Assembly (NCBI RefSeq): GCF_000004195.4
Contig: NC_030683.2
Span: 51,349,358-51,413,357, forward strand
Direction of reading: 5' to 3'
DNA length: 64,000 nt
DNA from: Xenopus tropicalis
Taxonomy: Eukaryota > Chordata > Amphibia > Anura > Pipidae
Within the stretch, counting starts at the first letter, position 1; each line of letters opens with the position of its first letter. The notes below the pieces were generated by a model. The model searched no databases. It saw nothing but the letters and a program-made list of their open reading frames with translations, and was not told where the DNA came from. This document shows positions 20,693 to 31,439 of this stretch, one piece after another. The translations under genes and the position numbers were made by a program.

Positions 20693-21362
20693 AAAATATA
20701 AGTCTAAAATTCGGAAAAGGTTCTACCGCTGTTTACAATCGTTCGGCACGAAAATTTTGTGACTTTCGGATAGCCAACACAATATTATCATGACTAATAC
20801 GATTTTTTCGCAAGCATTTTCACGATATTTGCGATCTTCAGAAATTATCGTATCCAATCCAAATTTTTCCCATTCGGGATTCGAACTTGTGTTTTAATGA
20901 ATCAGCCCCTAAGACTTTTAGGGTCTCACTTGAAGCTGTTTGTGGCACATTTTAGTTGTTGTTCTGTGTTGCTGAAAGCTTCCACAAGACTCTGTCGTTG
21001 TTTAATGAATAAAGCATCAGTTATGTTGAGAACCTTGTCTCAGGGTCTTATTCTATAATAAGGTTCTGGTAAATGAATTTTTATATATATATATATATAT
21101 TTTTTTTGTCACCTGGCATCTATAATATCCCTATCACCCTTGCTGCAGTCCTAAATTAACTTATATATATTTATTGTTGCAGTTTGTTTTTTGCGCTTTT
21201 TTTTTTTTTCATTGTTTTGTTAATTTCTAGTTAGTTACAGTGAAGTCCTCATGAGATTGCATAGGTGGGAAACAAACCAATGTTGTGTTTCAGTGCCATT
21301 GTTATAGTGCAAAGACATGTCTGAATATCTGGCATCAGTACTCACTGCATCTCACTACATCT
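20693..21362. other. No gene; MITE end at about 20700-20912
   Basis: The segment ending 'ttttaatgaatcagcccctaag' is the terminal repeat of a GGGGCTGATTCATTAAAA-type MITE, with Harbinger-like ends. Its partner end is not obvious. A (TA)n run lies at 21082-21100 and a T-run at 21199-21211. Otherwise unassigned. Confidence 0.4.
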
Positions 21363-21570
21363 AGGGGCAGATTTACTAATCCACGAATCCGAATTCCGAA
21401 AGGAAAAAATCGTATTGAAAACGAAAATTTTGCGACTTTTTCGTCGCCGTCACGACTTTATCGTATTTTGTGCAACTATTTCGAAAAAGTAGCGGAAAAT
21501 ACCGATCATTACAAAAAAACGCATTCGGACACCTTCGGACCGTTTGTGGATTAGTAAATCTCCCCCCTAA
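21363..21570. repeat. Palindromic MITE (GGGGCAGATTTACTAA ends)
   Basis: AGGGGCAGATTTACTAATCC then ACGAATCCGAA at the left mirrors TTTGTGGATTAGTAAAT then CTCCCCCCT at the right. The interior is rich in TTTCG and CGAAA. Related pieces lie at about 34073-34330 and 38690-38942. Confidence 0.65.
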
Positions 21571-22229
21571 TGTGCTGGTTTTGTAAATTTGGTTTTGTAG
21601 ACTGCATTTCACTGGAAATAATGTGCCTTGAATGTCAGTACCTACTGCCTTTCTCACTATCTAAACTAACTAAAACACATTTATGCTAACGGATCACAAA
21701 CACAGAGGTGCATGTATGAATACTTTTACATCCAAAGCATTTTAGGGTGAAAAAAAGCACCCCCACCCACACTTTTGCAAAGTATCCCTTGAAGTCAGTG
21801 GGAACAACAAGAGGTAGTTGGGGGGTCCATTTTTTATTCCAGCAGTGAATCCACTAAGTCTCACATTAGCTTTAGGTCAATCTATGCATGGCCCATCTTT
21901 AGCCTCCCCAAACAAAAAAGTCACCCTCCGCCTATCCTCATAATGCATCTACAAAAGTTCTGAATTAAGACTTGATTGCTTGGGGTTTTGCAGCTCAATC
22001 TGGGCTTACATTTGTGGCTTAGAAAACTTTGCACATATTCAAAATCTTAAATCCCTGCCTAGGGATTTTGGATGGCTGGTATTTATACTGACTTTTATGT
22101 TTACTGGAAGGCACAAAATAAGAGTCTATTCACACATATGATTAAATGTACTGGAGAAGACGGTGGATGCAGACTTTTTTTTTTCAACATTACTAACTGA
22201 AGAGCATTTATTATAAAAGCAATGTGCGT
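21571..22229. other. No recognisable feature
   Basis: Mixed AT-rich DNA with no supported gene or repeat structure. Confidence 0.3.
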
Positions 22230-22253
22230 GGAATTATATAAATATATATATAT

Positions 22254-22339
22254 ATATTCAGAGGAAAACGGACCGCTTCTCACAGGACTTATGAACTTTC
22301 ATAAGTCCTGTGAGAAGCGGTCCGTTTTCCTCTGAATAT
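22254..22339. repeat. Perfect 41-bp-arm palindrome
   Basis: The arms 22254-22294 and 22299-22339 are exact reverse complements around a 4-base centre. The core motif is GAGGAAAACGGACCGCTTCT. It sits directly beside a TA microsatellite (22238-22256). No coding function is apparent. Confidence 0.85.
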
Positions 22340-22413
22340 CTATGCATTAATATTTGGACTGCACCCAGGCAGGAGATTTTCTTTTTTTTTCGTGAGTGCC
22401 TATCTTTTGGATC

Positions 22414-22416
<3 letters not shown>

Positions 22417-22455
<39 letters not shown>
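22417..22455. repeat. (TA)n microsatellite
   Basis: A run of about 19 TA dinucleotides between the two palindromes. Similar shorter runs lie at 22238-22256 and 22724-22752. Confidence 0.9.
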
Positions 22456-22458
<3 letters not shown>

Positions 22459-22521
22459 TGTAAAGAATCGACACTCACCAATATCGGGGCAAAGGCTGGG
22501 TGCTGACAAAAATAATGCATC

Positions 22522-22720
22522 AAACTCAACAGTAGAAAGCACTCACAGCTACAGCATCAATCAGGTCAGTGATTTATTTCAGCATACCATCTACGCGTTT
22601 CGATCACCACAGGATCCTGATGACGATCCTGTGGTGATCGAAAACACGTAGATGGTATGCTGAAATAAATCACTGACCTGATTGATGCTGTAGCTGTGAG
22701 TGCTTTCTACTGTTGAGTTT
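22522..22720. repeat. Near-perfect ~95-bp-arm palindrome
   Basis: The left arm (22522-22616) and right arm (22625-22720) are reverse complements. They differ only near 'acgcgtttcg' versus 'cgaaaacacgt', and the centre is 8 bases. It lies between two TA runs. It could be a MITE whose whole body is terminal inverted repeat. Confidence 0.85.
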
Positions 22721-22754
<34 letters not shown>

Positions 22755-22755
<1 letters not shown>

Positions 22756-23092
22756 CTGTCTGCAATTCATTTAATTAGGGGCCTCCAAAAATTATGATAA
22801 TGTATGCTGATTGTGTTTTTTTTGTACACGTGTAATAAAAGAGCACTTATATATATTAATAAAGATCTTTGGATGCGGTTTGGTCTGGTATTCTTCTGTG
22901 GTATACAGAATTTGAATACATCCATTAGGCACTGTAAAGTTCCTAAAGTATACTAGATATCCCCCCAAAAAAGTTGAGAGGTGCAGACGGTCACATATTT
23001 GTTAATTATCCCCTGTGTAAGCTTTAACCTCCCAGCTACCCCAGGGCAGCACCACCCTGCTAACATCTATACTTAAATTCACAGCTACCTCG
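22755..23092. other. No recognisable feature
   Basis: AT-rich DNA between the palindrome region and the next MITE. Nothing could be assigned. Confidence 0.3.
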
Positions 23093-23437
23093 CTAAAGGT
23101 GGCCATACATCTTCAGATTTTAGTCTTCTTCCAACGGTCATACGTTTAAATGCACGTTCTGAAACTAACATTCAGACTGAAATTGTAGGATAATGTCCTT
23201 AAAATACAAATTGAAGGATGTTCTAAACATGAAACGACACCAATCGTATGAAAGTGACTTCCATTGTAGGTCCCCCAAGGATATTGCATGATACACAATA
23301 CATTTACAGATTTTTTTGTTAACCGACCGAAAATTTCTAACCTGGCTGATCGACTAAACGTCCGATCGCCACGGTACGAAAATTTGTAGGAACAAGGTTT
23401 TGTACAATTTTATCGGTATGTGTATGGCCAGCTTAAG
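23093..23437. repeat. MITE with GGTGGCCATACA ends
   Basis: AAAGGTGGCCATACATC at the left is mirrored by GTATGTGTATGGCCAGCTT at the right. The interior has matching inverted blocks ('caacggtcatacgttt' and others). This terminal motif is familiar from frog MITEs. Confidence 0.6.
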
Positions 23438-24072
23438 GGTGGGTGGGAAGGAATTTTAAGCCCCACTTAAGAAAACATCCTGTACTTCTCCCCAGTCAGT
23501 GCAGGTGCTGTAAACTACAATGCTGATAATACCCAGTCTCTTATTGATTATACAGTGGTCTAATTCATCCACAAGTCATGGCCCATGGCGCTCCACCTGC
23601 CTTCCCCTGGCTCACTGTTAGGGGATCCTATATTCTTAAAAGCATATATCTAATATAACGTTTTATATGTTATCAATTAAAAAACTATTACATTGTGTGA
23701 TATATTTAATTGCATATGAGGAGGTTAAGTAGAAATAAAAATCTTGAAATTTTCAATTATTAAATCAATGCCATTATTCATAAATACTAATTACGTACAG
23801 GTATGGGATCTCTTATCTGAAACCTGTTATTCAGGAAGCTCCAAATTGTGGGACGGTAGTTTCCCATAATCAAACAATTGTTATTTTAATAATTATCACC
23901 ATATATGACAGGGATTTTAATTGGCCCTTGATGTACATGGAACAGCAGCTGGTTACGAGCTTTTATTAAATGACAGCAGCACTAGGGGTAATTAGGCTAC
24001 TATAGAGGGGGTTCTAGATAAATCTAGGATTATTAGGGAATTATATTAAAGGTGTGAGTATAGGTAGGCTAG
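23438..24072. repeat. Partial ACAGGTATGGGA MITE in otherwise unassigned DNA
   Basis: From 23798 the sequence GTACAGGTATGGGATCTC and 'ttatctgaaacctgttattc' matches the left half of the MITE at 45757-46092. The right end is missing. Before 23798 nothing is recognised. Confidence 0.5.
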
Positions 24073-24077
24073 TTAGG

Positions 24078-24710
24078 TGTTGACCAAGGATATATTTATG
24101 TAAATATGTATATTTATTCTTATATACACATATACATGAATATTCCTGGTTATAAAGGTTCTTTAATAAAAGAGATAGTTCAATCAAAAATATACATTTA
24201 TTAACAAGCTATTGACACATATATACAGAAGTTACAAATATACAAAATACAAAACAATACTAAATCTAAATACAGTATATAACTGCTATTTAGAAAGATA
24301 ATTATAAAGGTGGATTTGTTACATAGAATCCCACTGCCTCCCTTATACTCATCCTTCCATTGAGTCAGGCATCTGTGTCCTCACTCCAGGAACTCCAGGA
24401 ACACACTACTAAAACTTAACCCATGCTATTAACCTAGAGATTGGTCATAGTTGATGTGGCAAGTTCTGATTGGTCAATGACCATTAAGTTAACTTTAGGG
24501 AGTTGGCCATAGATTCCTGAGGCAGGTTGGACAAATGGAAGTTGGGAATTGCAGTTGGAGACAAAGGGAATTGAATTTCCAACCACACTTGGTCAAAGGG
24601 GAGGAGACTTAGCAACTGTGTGCTAGATAGGATGTGTTTGAAGCTGGCATCTGTTGTAACCTAATTATATCTAATATGTTAATTACTCAACATCCTTAAA
24701 TACACAAGTT

Positions 24711-24745
<35 letters not shown>

Positions 24746-24800
24746 CACGCACATTCTATTTAATAGAAATATGACGCAAGCAAGTCTCCCTGGGTTAACA
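24078..24800 (-). repeat. 3' LTR of the 6.5-kb element
   Basis: 723 bp. On the minus strand it carries AATAAA at 24197-24202, two CCAAT boxes (24440-24444 and 24469-24473), a TATA-like TTTATAAT near 24302-24309, and a (TA)13 run at 24715-24740. Confidence 0.9.
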
Positions 24801-24811
24801 GTCCCCCCTTG
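24801..24811 (-). promoter_or_regulatory. Polypurine tract next to 3' LTR
   Basis: The minus strand reads CACAAGGGGGGAC immediately before the 3' LTR. This run of purines is in the expected place for plus-strand priming. It sets the orientation as minus. Confidence 0.75.
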
Positions 24812-25020
24812 TGGCCATGAGAACTTGTGCGATTGTCCACACACTTTATAGACTGCTTGTGTCTAAATACATTTCTAAAGCACAGGCCCCATCATGTTAC
24901 AAAGTTAGACAAACAAATTATTTGTAGTGATAATTGATTGTACTGTGTTTGTGTGAGGTGAAGCTTGCTATTTGTAGGATTATGACATATAACCGCATAG
25001 AGCTATGCACATTCATAACC

Positions 25021-25377
25021 TTATTCACCAGTTTTTTTAATTTGCACACTTATTGATTTGCTGGTCTCTGGGCCTTGAGTATAAAGACAATATCCATGGG
25101 TCAGACTTCCTGCTCTGGATACAAAGTCTACTGGATCTGCGTCATAGTTGAGAGTACATGTTGCTGGAAAGGATCGGTTGCATCCATCATGGATTTCACT
25201 CCAAAAAGATATAAAGTCTCTGATCACTTGAGGCCATTCAAACTGCCGTGCATTACCAGGCTTACTTGGTGTTCCTCCTTTGCTACTGTTCTCATCACAG
25301 GTTGCAGACATGGTTCCCTTGTAGTCCAATTGTAGAACATGGGGTCCTTCCTGAAGTTTCAGGTAGATATTTAGCTG
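25021..25377 (-). CDS. Small ORF of extracellular type, possibly env-derived
   Basis: The open frame has about 118 codons between stops, with the first in-frame ATG near 25311. It has four cysteines and two N-glycosylation sequons (N-S-S and N-R-S), which suits a secreted or surface protein segment. No signal peptide or membrane segment is seen. It lies about 220 bp upstream of the purine tract, where env sits in a retrovirus. I do not recognise the protein. It may be a remnant of an envelope gene, a captured host exon, or chance. A splice acceptor would be needed to attach an N-terminus. Confidence 0.35.
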   Translation of the reverse strand, partial: QLNIYLKLQEGPHVLQLDYKGTMSATCDENSSKGGTPSKPGNARQFEWPQVIRDFISFWSEIHDGCNRSFPATCTLNYDADPVDFVSRAGSLTHGYCLYTQGPETSKSISVQIKKTGE

Positions 25378-28160
25378 TCATGCTAATTCAAAACACAAGT
25401 CTTTGAAACCAAACATCTTCATTGATGTGCAAATTAATTGTCAGCATATGTTTACTTTATTTTGAGGCTGTGCAATGACACCCATTTGGTTGATATGTCA
25501 AAATGCTATATATGGAAAAAGGATGGAAATGCCACCACTCTTCACATTCACCTCACTCCCATAGTAGGAGTAAACACAGAACAAAATGACCCAGTACAAT
25601 AACTTTGCTTATACTTGCTCTTTAGCTAACTGCAAACATTAACTATTTACTGCACCTTGTGGCAAAGGTATGTTAATTAAGTATGAAACATAGAATTACA
25701 CAAAGCAAAATGTAAACCAGTTAAACACTTCTCAAAATCTGAAAGAGATGGTTTTCAACAGAAAAGATCAACATGACTTAATATTATCCATGTAGAGGCA
25801 GTTATTTGCAGTCTTTCTAATTGTTATTGTTCTCCATGTAAATTTTGAGTTAGAATAGGTCTGGTTCAGTAAACATTAAAGTTATGTAGTTTCCATACCA
25901 AAACAAAGACTGGATTTTGTTAAATTACTATAAATAGGAAGTTACATGACAGACACAAAACATATACTACAGTCAAAATTACAGATTAAAATAGAACATA
26001 TAAAATAGACAAAAATGTGTGAGTGTATCCTAATGATGAAAATCGTTCATTAGCAAAAATTGTCAAAGCTGCATTAGTTCCCAAGAACACTCCTAAATCA
26101 TTAAACTTGTTTGGCTGAAAATCAGACTTAAATGTCCATATACTCCACAAATGTGTACGGGTATTTCAGCTTGAGAAATCAACAGCTCCAAGAGTGAATG
26201 CTAAATATGTTCTTATGATATTAATTTAGCCTAAAGTTTCAACTGTGAAATTTTTAAATTTCCTAGTAAATAAGAAGGCACACACATCCATCACTGGAAC
26301 ATGTCTAGGCAATATCTGTTGTGTTGTGCCATTTATGTCCTTAAAGAAATCAGAAGTATACCTGTAAAAAGGATTTAGTCACTCAGGCATATAAAACAAA
26401 ATAAACACAACAATAATAATAAAAGAATACTTTGACGATTGTCACTTGTGCACAAATGTACAGATATAAATGTGTTTGCAAACCAATTTTTTTTTTTATA
26501 GTGAGCTCACTTATACCACGTGGATTTTTCTTTAGAATATAATACTAAAACACAAACATAACAAAACTTGTTATTGATGGCCATCACATGTTAGTGCATG
26601 CACATTTTCAGAGAAAGGTGTTAGAAAATCAACAAAACAAAATTGGATTGCATGTTAGGCAACATTAGTTTGAATGGTAAATTAGTTAGGTAATTAAAAT
26701 AAGAGAATTGGTGAGGTTTTCATCCACAGCAGAGGCTGTAAACATGTCATCTTAAGATGTGGCTGGATGTTTGACTTTCCTAAATAAAAGAAAGGAACAA
26801 AGAAAACCTAACAAGGAATCAAAACAAATAAAATTACTAATTATAGTATGGAAATAGTTCACATGTTCATTGAGTTTCTGTTGGTATGTACAGTAGTTTG
26901 CTCATTCCAAGACAAACTGTTCCATTTTATTGTGTATACACAAGAGTGCCCATTTCTAATCAAGGTGTTATATTCTCCCCCCCTTGGGCACCTCGATCAC
27001 AATAGAGATACAAAATAACAGAAATTTATTAAGAACACATATCAGAATCAGGTATAAACTGTAAAACATTAATCATACTTCCTTACTAGTAACATAGGGT
27101 AAAAATATAACAAAGATATATTTAAGACATAAACACACACAAACATCAGACAGTACTTACAGGTACCAAAGTATAGCTACCTTAATATCGCATTGGGATC
27201 CCAGAGTAGCTCTGTCTTTTTCTTCTTCCTCTAACTGAGCCCTACCTGGCCTGATATACCCTCTATTCCCATATGCTGATACTAGGCTCACTTCCATCGG
27301 TTGTTTAAATCATATTTTCTCATAAAGATTGGTTTTCATTATTTGATTGGTTGGTTTGAATAGTTCGTTAATATTCATGAGTCTGGAGGGGAATGTCGGC
27401 GTCGGCCTATGTTTTACTGTTTCTATATATAAACAATAGGAGCCATTCCCATATTAGAAATGCGTGATGACAACTGGAGCCATTCCCACATTAGAATGTG
27501 TGATACCAACTGGAGTCCAATGTCTATGTATATACTATCTTGTCACTCATTTTTTTTTAGAATAGCCCACTCTTTTGTTACCTTATTTGGTTTTATGGCT
27601 AACATCCTCCTCAGCTGTGGTGACTGTAATTATGCTGTGTTCCTGACTTGATTTTTCCTATACACAAGATTCCTATACATTTATACAAACTCTCACATAC
27701 ACACATGTACACACATAATTCTAACTATTAATATCTATACATATGTAGTTTATGGAGATTTCACATAAGTAGTCCTGTTGGTTAACAGTAATTCAAAATG
27801 TCACAATGAACAGAAATCTTCAAAAAGTACTGCAAGCATTTGGGTGGGGCAGGTAATGCTAAGTTTGTTTGCAGTGGTCTCCCATCTCTGCATTTATTAT
27901 CTTTTCCTCTTACAAAAGAACAAAGGAATGGCTTTGAAGGGTTATTTATCTTTACCCCTTCATGCTAATTTGTGAGGATCTTTGAAGAAATTGTGCATTA
28001 CCCTTTGGAAAACAAAAGGTTGTTCATTTGTCACACAATAGGAGGGAGAAAAAAAATAAATAAATATTGGAATAATAGAGAAAAAATAAAATATATGTAT
28101 ATGATTTTCAGAATTTTGGGAAAGAGGAAATTCTTTAGAGATTTTCAAAGGAAAACAAAT
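25378..28160 (-). other. Internal region of LTR element without pol
   Basis: In a complete element this stretch would hold protease, polymerase and integrase. I find no long frame and no recognisable motif. Details worth recording follow. A second purine tract lies at 26975-26993 (minus strand CCCAAGGGGGGGGAGAA). A 46-codon frame at 27157-27297 (minus) ends in ACCTGTAAGTA, a good splice-donor-like sequence. A tandem duplication of about 40 bp lies at 27439-27517 ('ggagccattccca' repeated). Confidence 0.5.
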
Positions 28161-29555
28161 TTATGCACCCAAAGGGTTAACAGTACCTGAATTAAAAGTA
28201 CACCAATTTTCACAGTCACTAATTGTTGGAAAGTTTCCATAGTGGTTCATACTTTCCATGTTTTCCAAAGTACCTAGCACACAACCATTATCTTTAACTT
28301 CTGTAAGTTGTGCATTATGGTCTTGGCAAAACAGGCTACTTAAATCATATGTATCTGACTCATCTAGTACATCAGAAGTATGTCTTTCTGTATCATGATT
28401 TTGTGTCCCGTATTTACTATGTTTCTGCTTTTTAAATACATCAGAATAACCAGAGACTATGGCTATTTTACAGTTTTCCCCAGTGTGCTCAGTTTGAGTA
28501 GATTTGATTACTTTTAAAGGAACATTAGAAAGATGCAAATATCTTTCTTGTAAATCATTTAATTCTTTTTTACATTTTACCATTTCTGCATGGCATGTAT
28601 TATATTTACCAATTGCATCTATATGGGACAATTGTAGTGCACTGGTGGTCTGTTGCAAAGCAATATTTTGAGCCTGTAAAGAACTTATTCCATTTCTGAG
28701 AGAATTAATTTTGGTTTGTAATTCAATTTCTCTCAGAACGTGTTTCCTGTGTTCTGTCTTTAGGGCATTATCTAGGGTGTGTACTTTAAAAGCCAGTGTT
28801 TGGTATGTATAACACTGAGATTCTGTTTGCATATTCCTGTTAGGTGCATGTCTTTGGGCACTGTTTATGTTTGTTACCTTACTTTGGATATTGTCATTGT
28901 AATGACTACTTTCTTTGTTTATAACAGAGATACAAGGGTTTACATGGAAGGAATTTCCAGTTGCACCTAGTTTATTTATACCTCCATTTCTTGATCTTAA
29001 AGGCTTACGTTTCTGTAAAACATTGAAACACCGCTGCATTAATACAATAATCTCATCATAAGCATGTGTTTGGGGGTCTATTAGAAATCCACATTTTGCC
29101 TTAATTTTTGGATGAGCATTGCAAATTAACAAATTCTTGTATTCAGAGTCATCTCTGTTTCCAGTTCTGCCTTTACCAATGTGGTAAGTTGCCCATAACC
29201 TGTTAGCAAAAACCAATGGATTCTCATTTTGTCTCTGCTTTGTTTTGTATGCAGCCATAAAGCCTATATCAAATGGATGCAATATTTTAAGTAATTCATC
29301 CACTGTTTCATCATAATTTCCTTTGCCTTCTTTAATACTGTCTGATAAGCACTGCCATGTGGACATTTCTATTGTCAAAAGTAAAACTTTCACCTGGTCA
29401 GTGGGGTTTGTAATGCCAAACAATTTGCATCTCTGCAGGACAGTAACTGCATGGAAAGTAATATGTACTTCAGGCTTTAATTTACCAATATCATTTGCTA
29501 CAAGTAACAAAGTCTTCAAAGACTGTTTATCCTCACTGCAATACAAATCATCCAT
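28161..29555 (-). CDS. Gag protein with major homology region and coiled coil, 464 aa
   Basis: This is the first and only long ORF of the element, intact. Residues about 30-190 look like a retroviral capsid. In particular KQRQNENPLVFANRLWATYH (106-125) fits the major homology region with exact spacing, Q-x3-E-x4-F-x2-R-L (Q107, E111, F116, R119, L120). Residues about 250-350 form a long predicted coiled coil (leucine and isoleucine at heptad positions, 'EIELQTKINSLRNGISSLQA'). The C-terminus is acidic and Ser/Thr-rich. There is no CCHC zinc knuckle, the usual nucleocapsid mark, and no protease follows. The protein should build the particle that packages the element RNA. Domesticated Gag genes look similar, but the flanking LTRs show that this is element-borne. 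The leader from LTR to ATG is about 286 bp. Confidence 0.85.
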   Translation of the reverse strand: MDDLYCSEDKQSLKTLLLVANDIGKLKPEVHITFHAVTVLQRCKLFGITNPTDQVKVLLLTIEMSTWQCLSDSIKEGKGNYDETVDELLKILHPFDIGFMAAYKTKQRQNENPLVFANRLWATYHIGKGRTGNRDDSEYKNLLICNAHPKIKAKCGFLIDPQTHAYDEIIVLMQRCFNVLQKRKPLRSRNGGINKLGATGNSFHVNPCISVINKESSHYNDNIQSKVTNINSAQRHAPNRNMQTESQCYTYQTLAFKVHTLDNALKTEHRKHVLREIELQTKINSLRNGISSLQAQNIALQQTTSALQLSHIDAIGKYNTCHAEMVKCKKELNDLQERYLHLSNVPLKVIKSTQTEHTGENCKIAIVSGYSDVFKKQKHSKYGTQNHDTERHTSDVLDESDTYDLSSLFCQDHNAQLTEVKDNGCVLGTLENMESMNHYGNFPTISDCENWCTFNSGTVNPLGA

Positions 29556-29820
29556 GTTCTAATAACTATTCTTTAGCACAGACCCAAGGCAAAATATAGT
29601 AAAATTTGAGATTATGGCAAACTAAGCAGATCATTTTCATTACAAATTGTGCGGCATAAGTACGCAATTTCCAAATAAGCCTTCATTTACTATTGCTGAA
29701 TGCAAACTTCTACCCACGATTTTCTATATTTTTAAAGTGGACCTAAAATAGTCACCACTTCTTATAGATTGTGCCTATATTAGTAAATATACATATTTTG
29801 ATAGAGACTATCTGTTTTAT

Positions 29821-29838
29821 GTCCCTTCGTGGTCGCCA
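29821..29838 (-). promoter_or_regulatory. Primer binding site for tRNA-Arg
   Basis: Three bases inside the 5' LTR the minus strand reads TGGCGACCACGAAGGGAC. This is the complement of the 3' end of a vertebrate tRNA-Arg of the UCG anticodon group (…CCCTTCGTGGTCG plus CCA), as I recall it. A tRNA-Arg primer is reported for a fish retrovirus (snakehead), so the choice is not unique but is uncommon among vertebrate retroviruses. Confidence 0.75.
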
Positions 29839-29841
29839 TTC

Positions 29842-30474
29842 TGTTGACCAAGGATATATTTATGTAAATATGTATATTTATTCTTATATACACATATACA
29901 TGAATATTCCTGGTTATAAAGGTTCTTTAATAAAAGAGATAGTTCAATCAAAAATATACATTTATTAACAAGCTATTGACACATATATACAGAAGTTACA
30001 AATATACAAAATACAAAACAATACTAAATCTAAATACAGTATATAACTGCTATTTAGAAAGATAATTATAAAGGTGGATTTGTTACATAGAATCCCACTG
30101 CCTCCCTTATACTCATCCTTCCATTGAGTCAGGCATCTGTGTCCTCACTCCAGGAACTCCAGGAACACACTACTAAAACTTAACCCATGCTATTAACCTA
30201 GAGATTGGTCATAGTTGATGTGGCAAGTTCTGATTGGTCAATGACCATTAAGTTAACTTTAGGGAGTTGGCCATAGATTCCTGAGGCAGGTTGGACAAAT
30301 GGAAGTTGGGAATTGCAGTTGGAGACAAAGGGAATTGAATTTCCAACCACACTTGGTCAAAGGGGAGGAGACTTAGCAACTGTGTGCTAGATAGGATGTG
30401 TTTGAAGCTGGCATCTGTTGTAACCTAATTATATCTAATATGTTAATTACTCAACATCCTTAAATACACAAGTT

Positions 30475-30509
<35 letters not shown>

Positions 30510-30564
30510 CACGCACATTCTATTTAATAGAAATATGACGCAAGCAAGTCTCCCTGGGTTAACA
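29842..30564 (-). repeat. 5' LTR of the 6.5-kb element
   Basis: It matches the 3' LTR in length and, by eye, in every base checked, including the (TA)13 run. It ends against the TTAGG duplication at 30565-30569. Confidence 0.9.
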
Positions 30565-30569
30565 TTAGG

Positions 30570-31439
30570 GATAGGCTGAAAAGAGATAGATAAGCTTAGG
30601 TAACACTAAAATGGGAATATAAAAGGGAGAAGGCAATAGAGCTTAAGGTGCTCCACCCATGTTCTCCAAATTCACCAGAAGAAAGCACCTGTGAACAGCA
30701 ATAAAGAACATTGCTGGCAAAAAAGAAATTGAAGCCAGCAGCTGGTCCAGTCATTCTGTGGCTTGGAGGCCTACCACATCACCACCGCATCATGTGACAG
30801 GGGGTGGCGAGGGGTGATGGCTGTTCATTGCAGATGTAAGTTCAAGATACTGGATGTGGACTTAAGCAGGAGTCTCAGAAGGAGTATCACACTCTGCAAG
30901 AACTGGGTAAGTTAGACCTGCTGATTCTTGGTTTAAAAGAGTTTATATTTGCTAATTTACATCTCTGCACCTGGTGCAACTATAAGGCAATGAAACACAG
31001 GTGTACTTGAGTCCTCATACAGAGATGTTTTTTCATGTGAAAGCATTAGGTTTACATCTGCCCAGTTTGGTTAATGACAAAATACTTAAAGGCATTGATT
31101 CACTTTCAATACTTCTACTAAGGAATTTCCTAGATCTGATAAGAAAGGTGATACTGAGGAAGAAAGTAGCAAATATTCAAATTTGACTAAAAAATGGCTG
31201 TTATGAAGGGCCTTACTCAAAAACCGGCAAACAATACATCAAAACCTAATACAAATGTATTAAGTGATTCTTCCCACTATTTACTAAGTCAGCCACCAGG
31301 GAACAGGTTACAAAACCTGATAACACCAGTGAAGGTAACAGAAATGTATCCTAAACTACTATTTGAAGACTTTAGTGTTGGTTTTTGGATACCATTTAAT
31401 GAGTTTACTTGTTCTCATATTGCTTATGACAATTTGAAG
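30570..31439. other. No recognisable feature
   Basis: Unassigned DNA. The short plus-strand frame at 31194-31502 shows no family resemblance. Confidence 0.3.

Larger units (their letters stand above)
24078..30564 (-). mobile_element. Young retrovirus-like LTR element with gag but no pol (6,487 bp)
   Basis: Two direct repeats of exactly 723 bp (24078-24800 and 29842-30564) begin TGTTGACC and end GGTTAACA, with no difference seen by eye. The flanks carry TTAGG on both sides (24073-24077 and 30565-30569), a 5-bp target duplication. It reads on the minus strand: 5' LTR, tRNA-Arg-type primer site (29821-29838), 464-aa Gag (29555-28161), about 3.3 kb without a long frame, purine tract, 3' LTR. A small extracellular-type ORF lies at 25021-25377. 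No protease, reverse transcriptase or integrase is recognisable on either strand. It resembles a defective or gag-only endogenous retrovirus-like element mobilised in trans. Identical LTRs imply very recent insertion. Confidence 0.9.
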
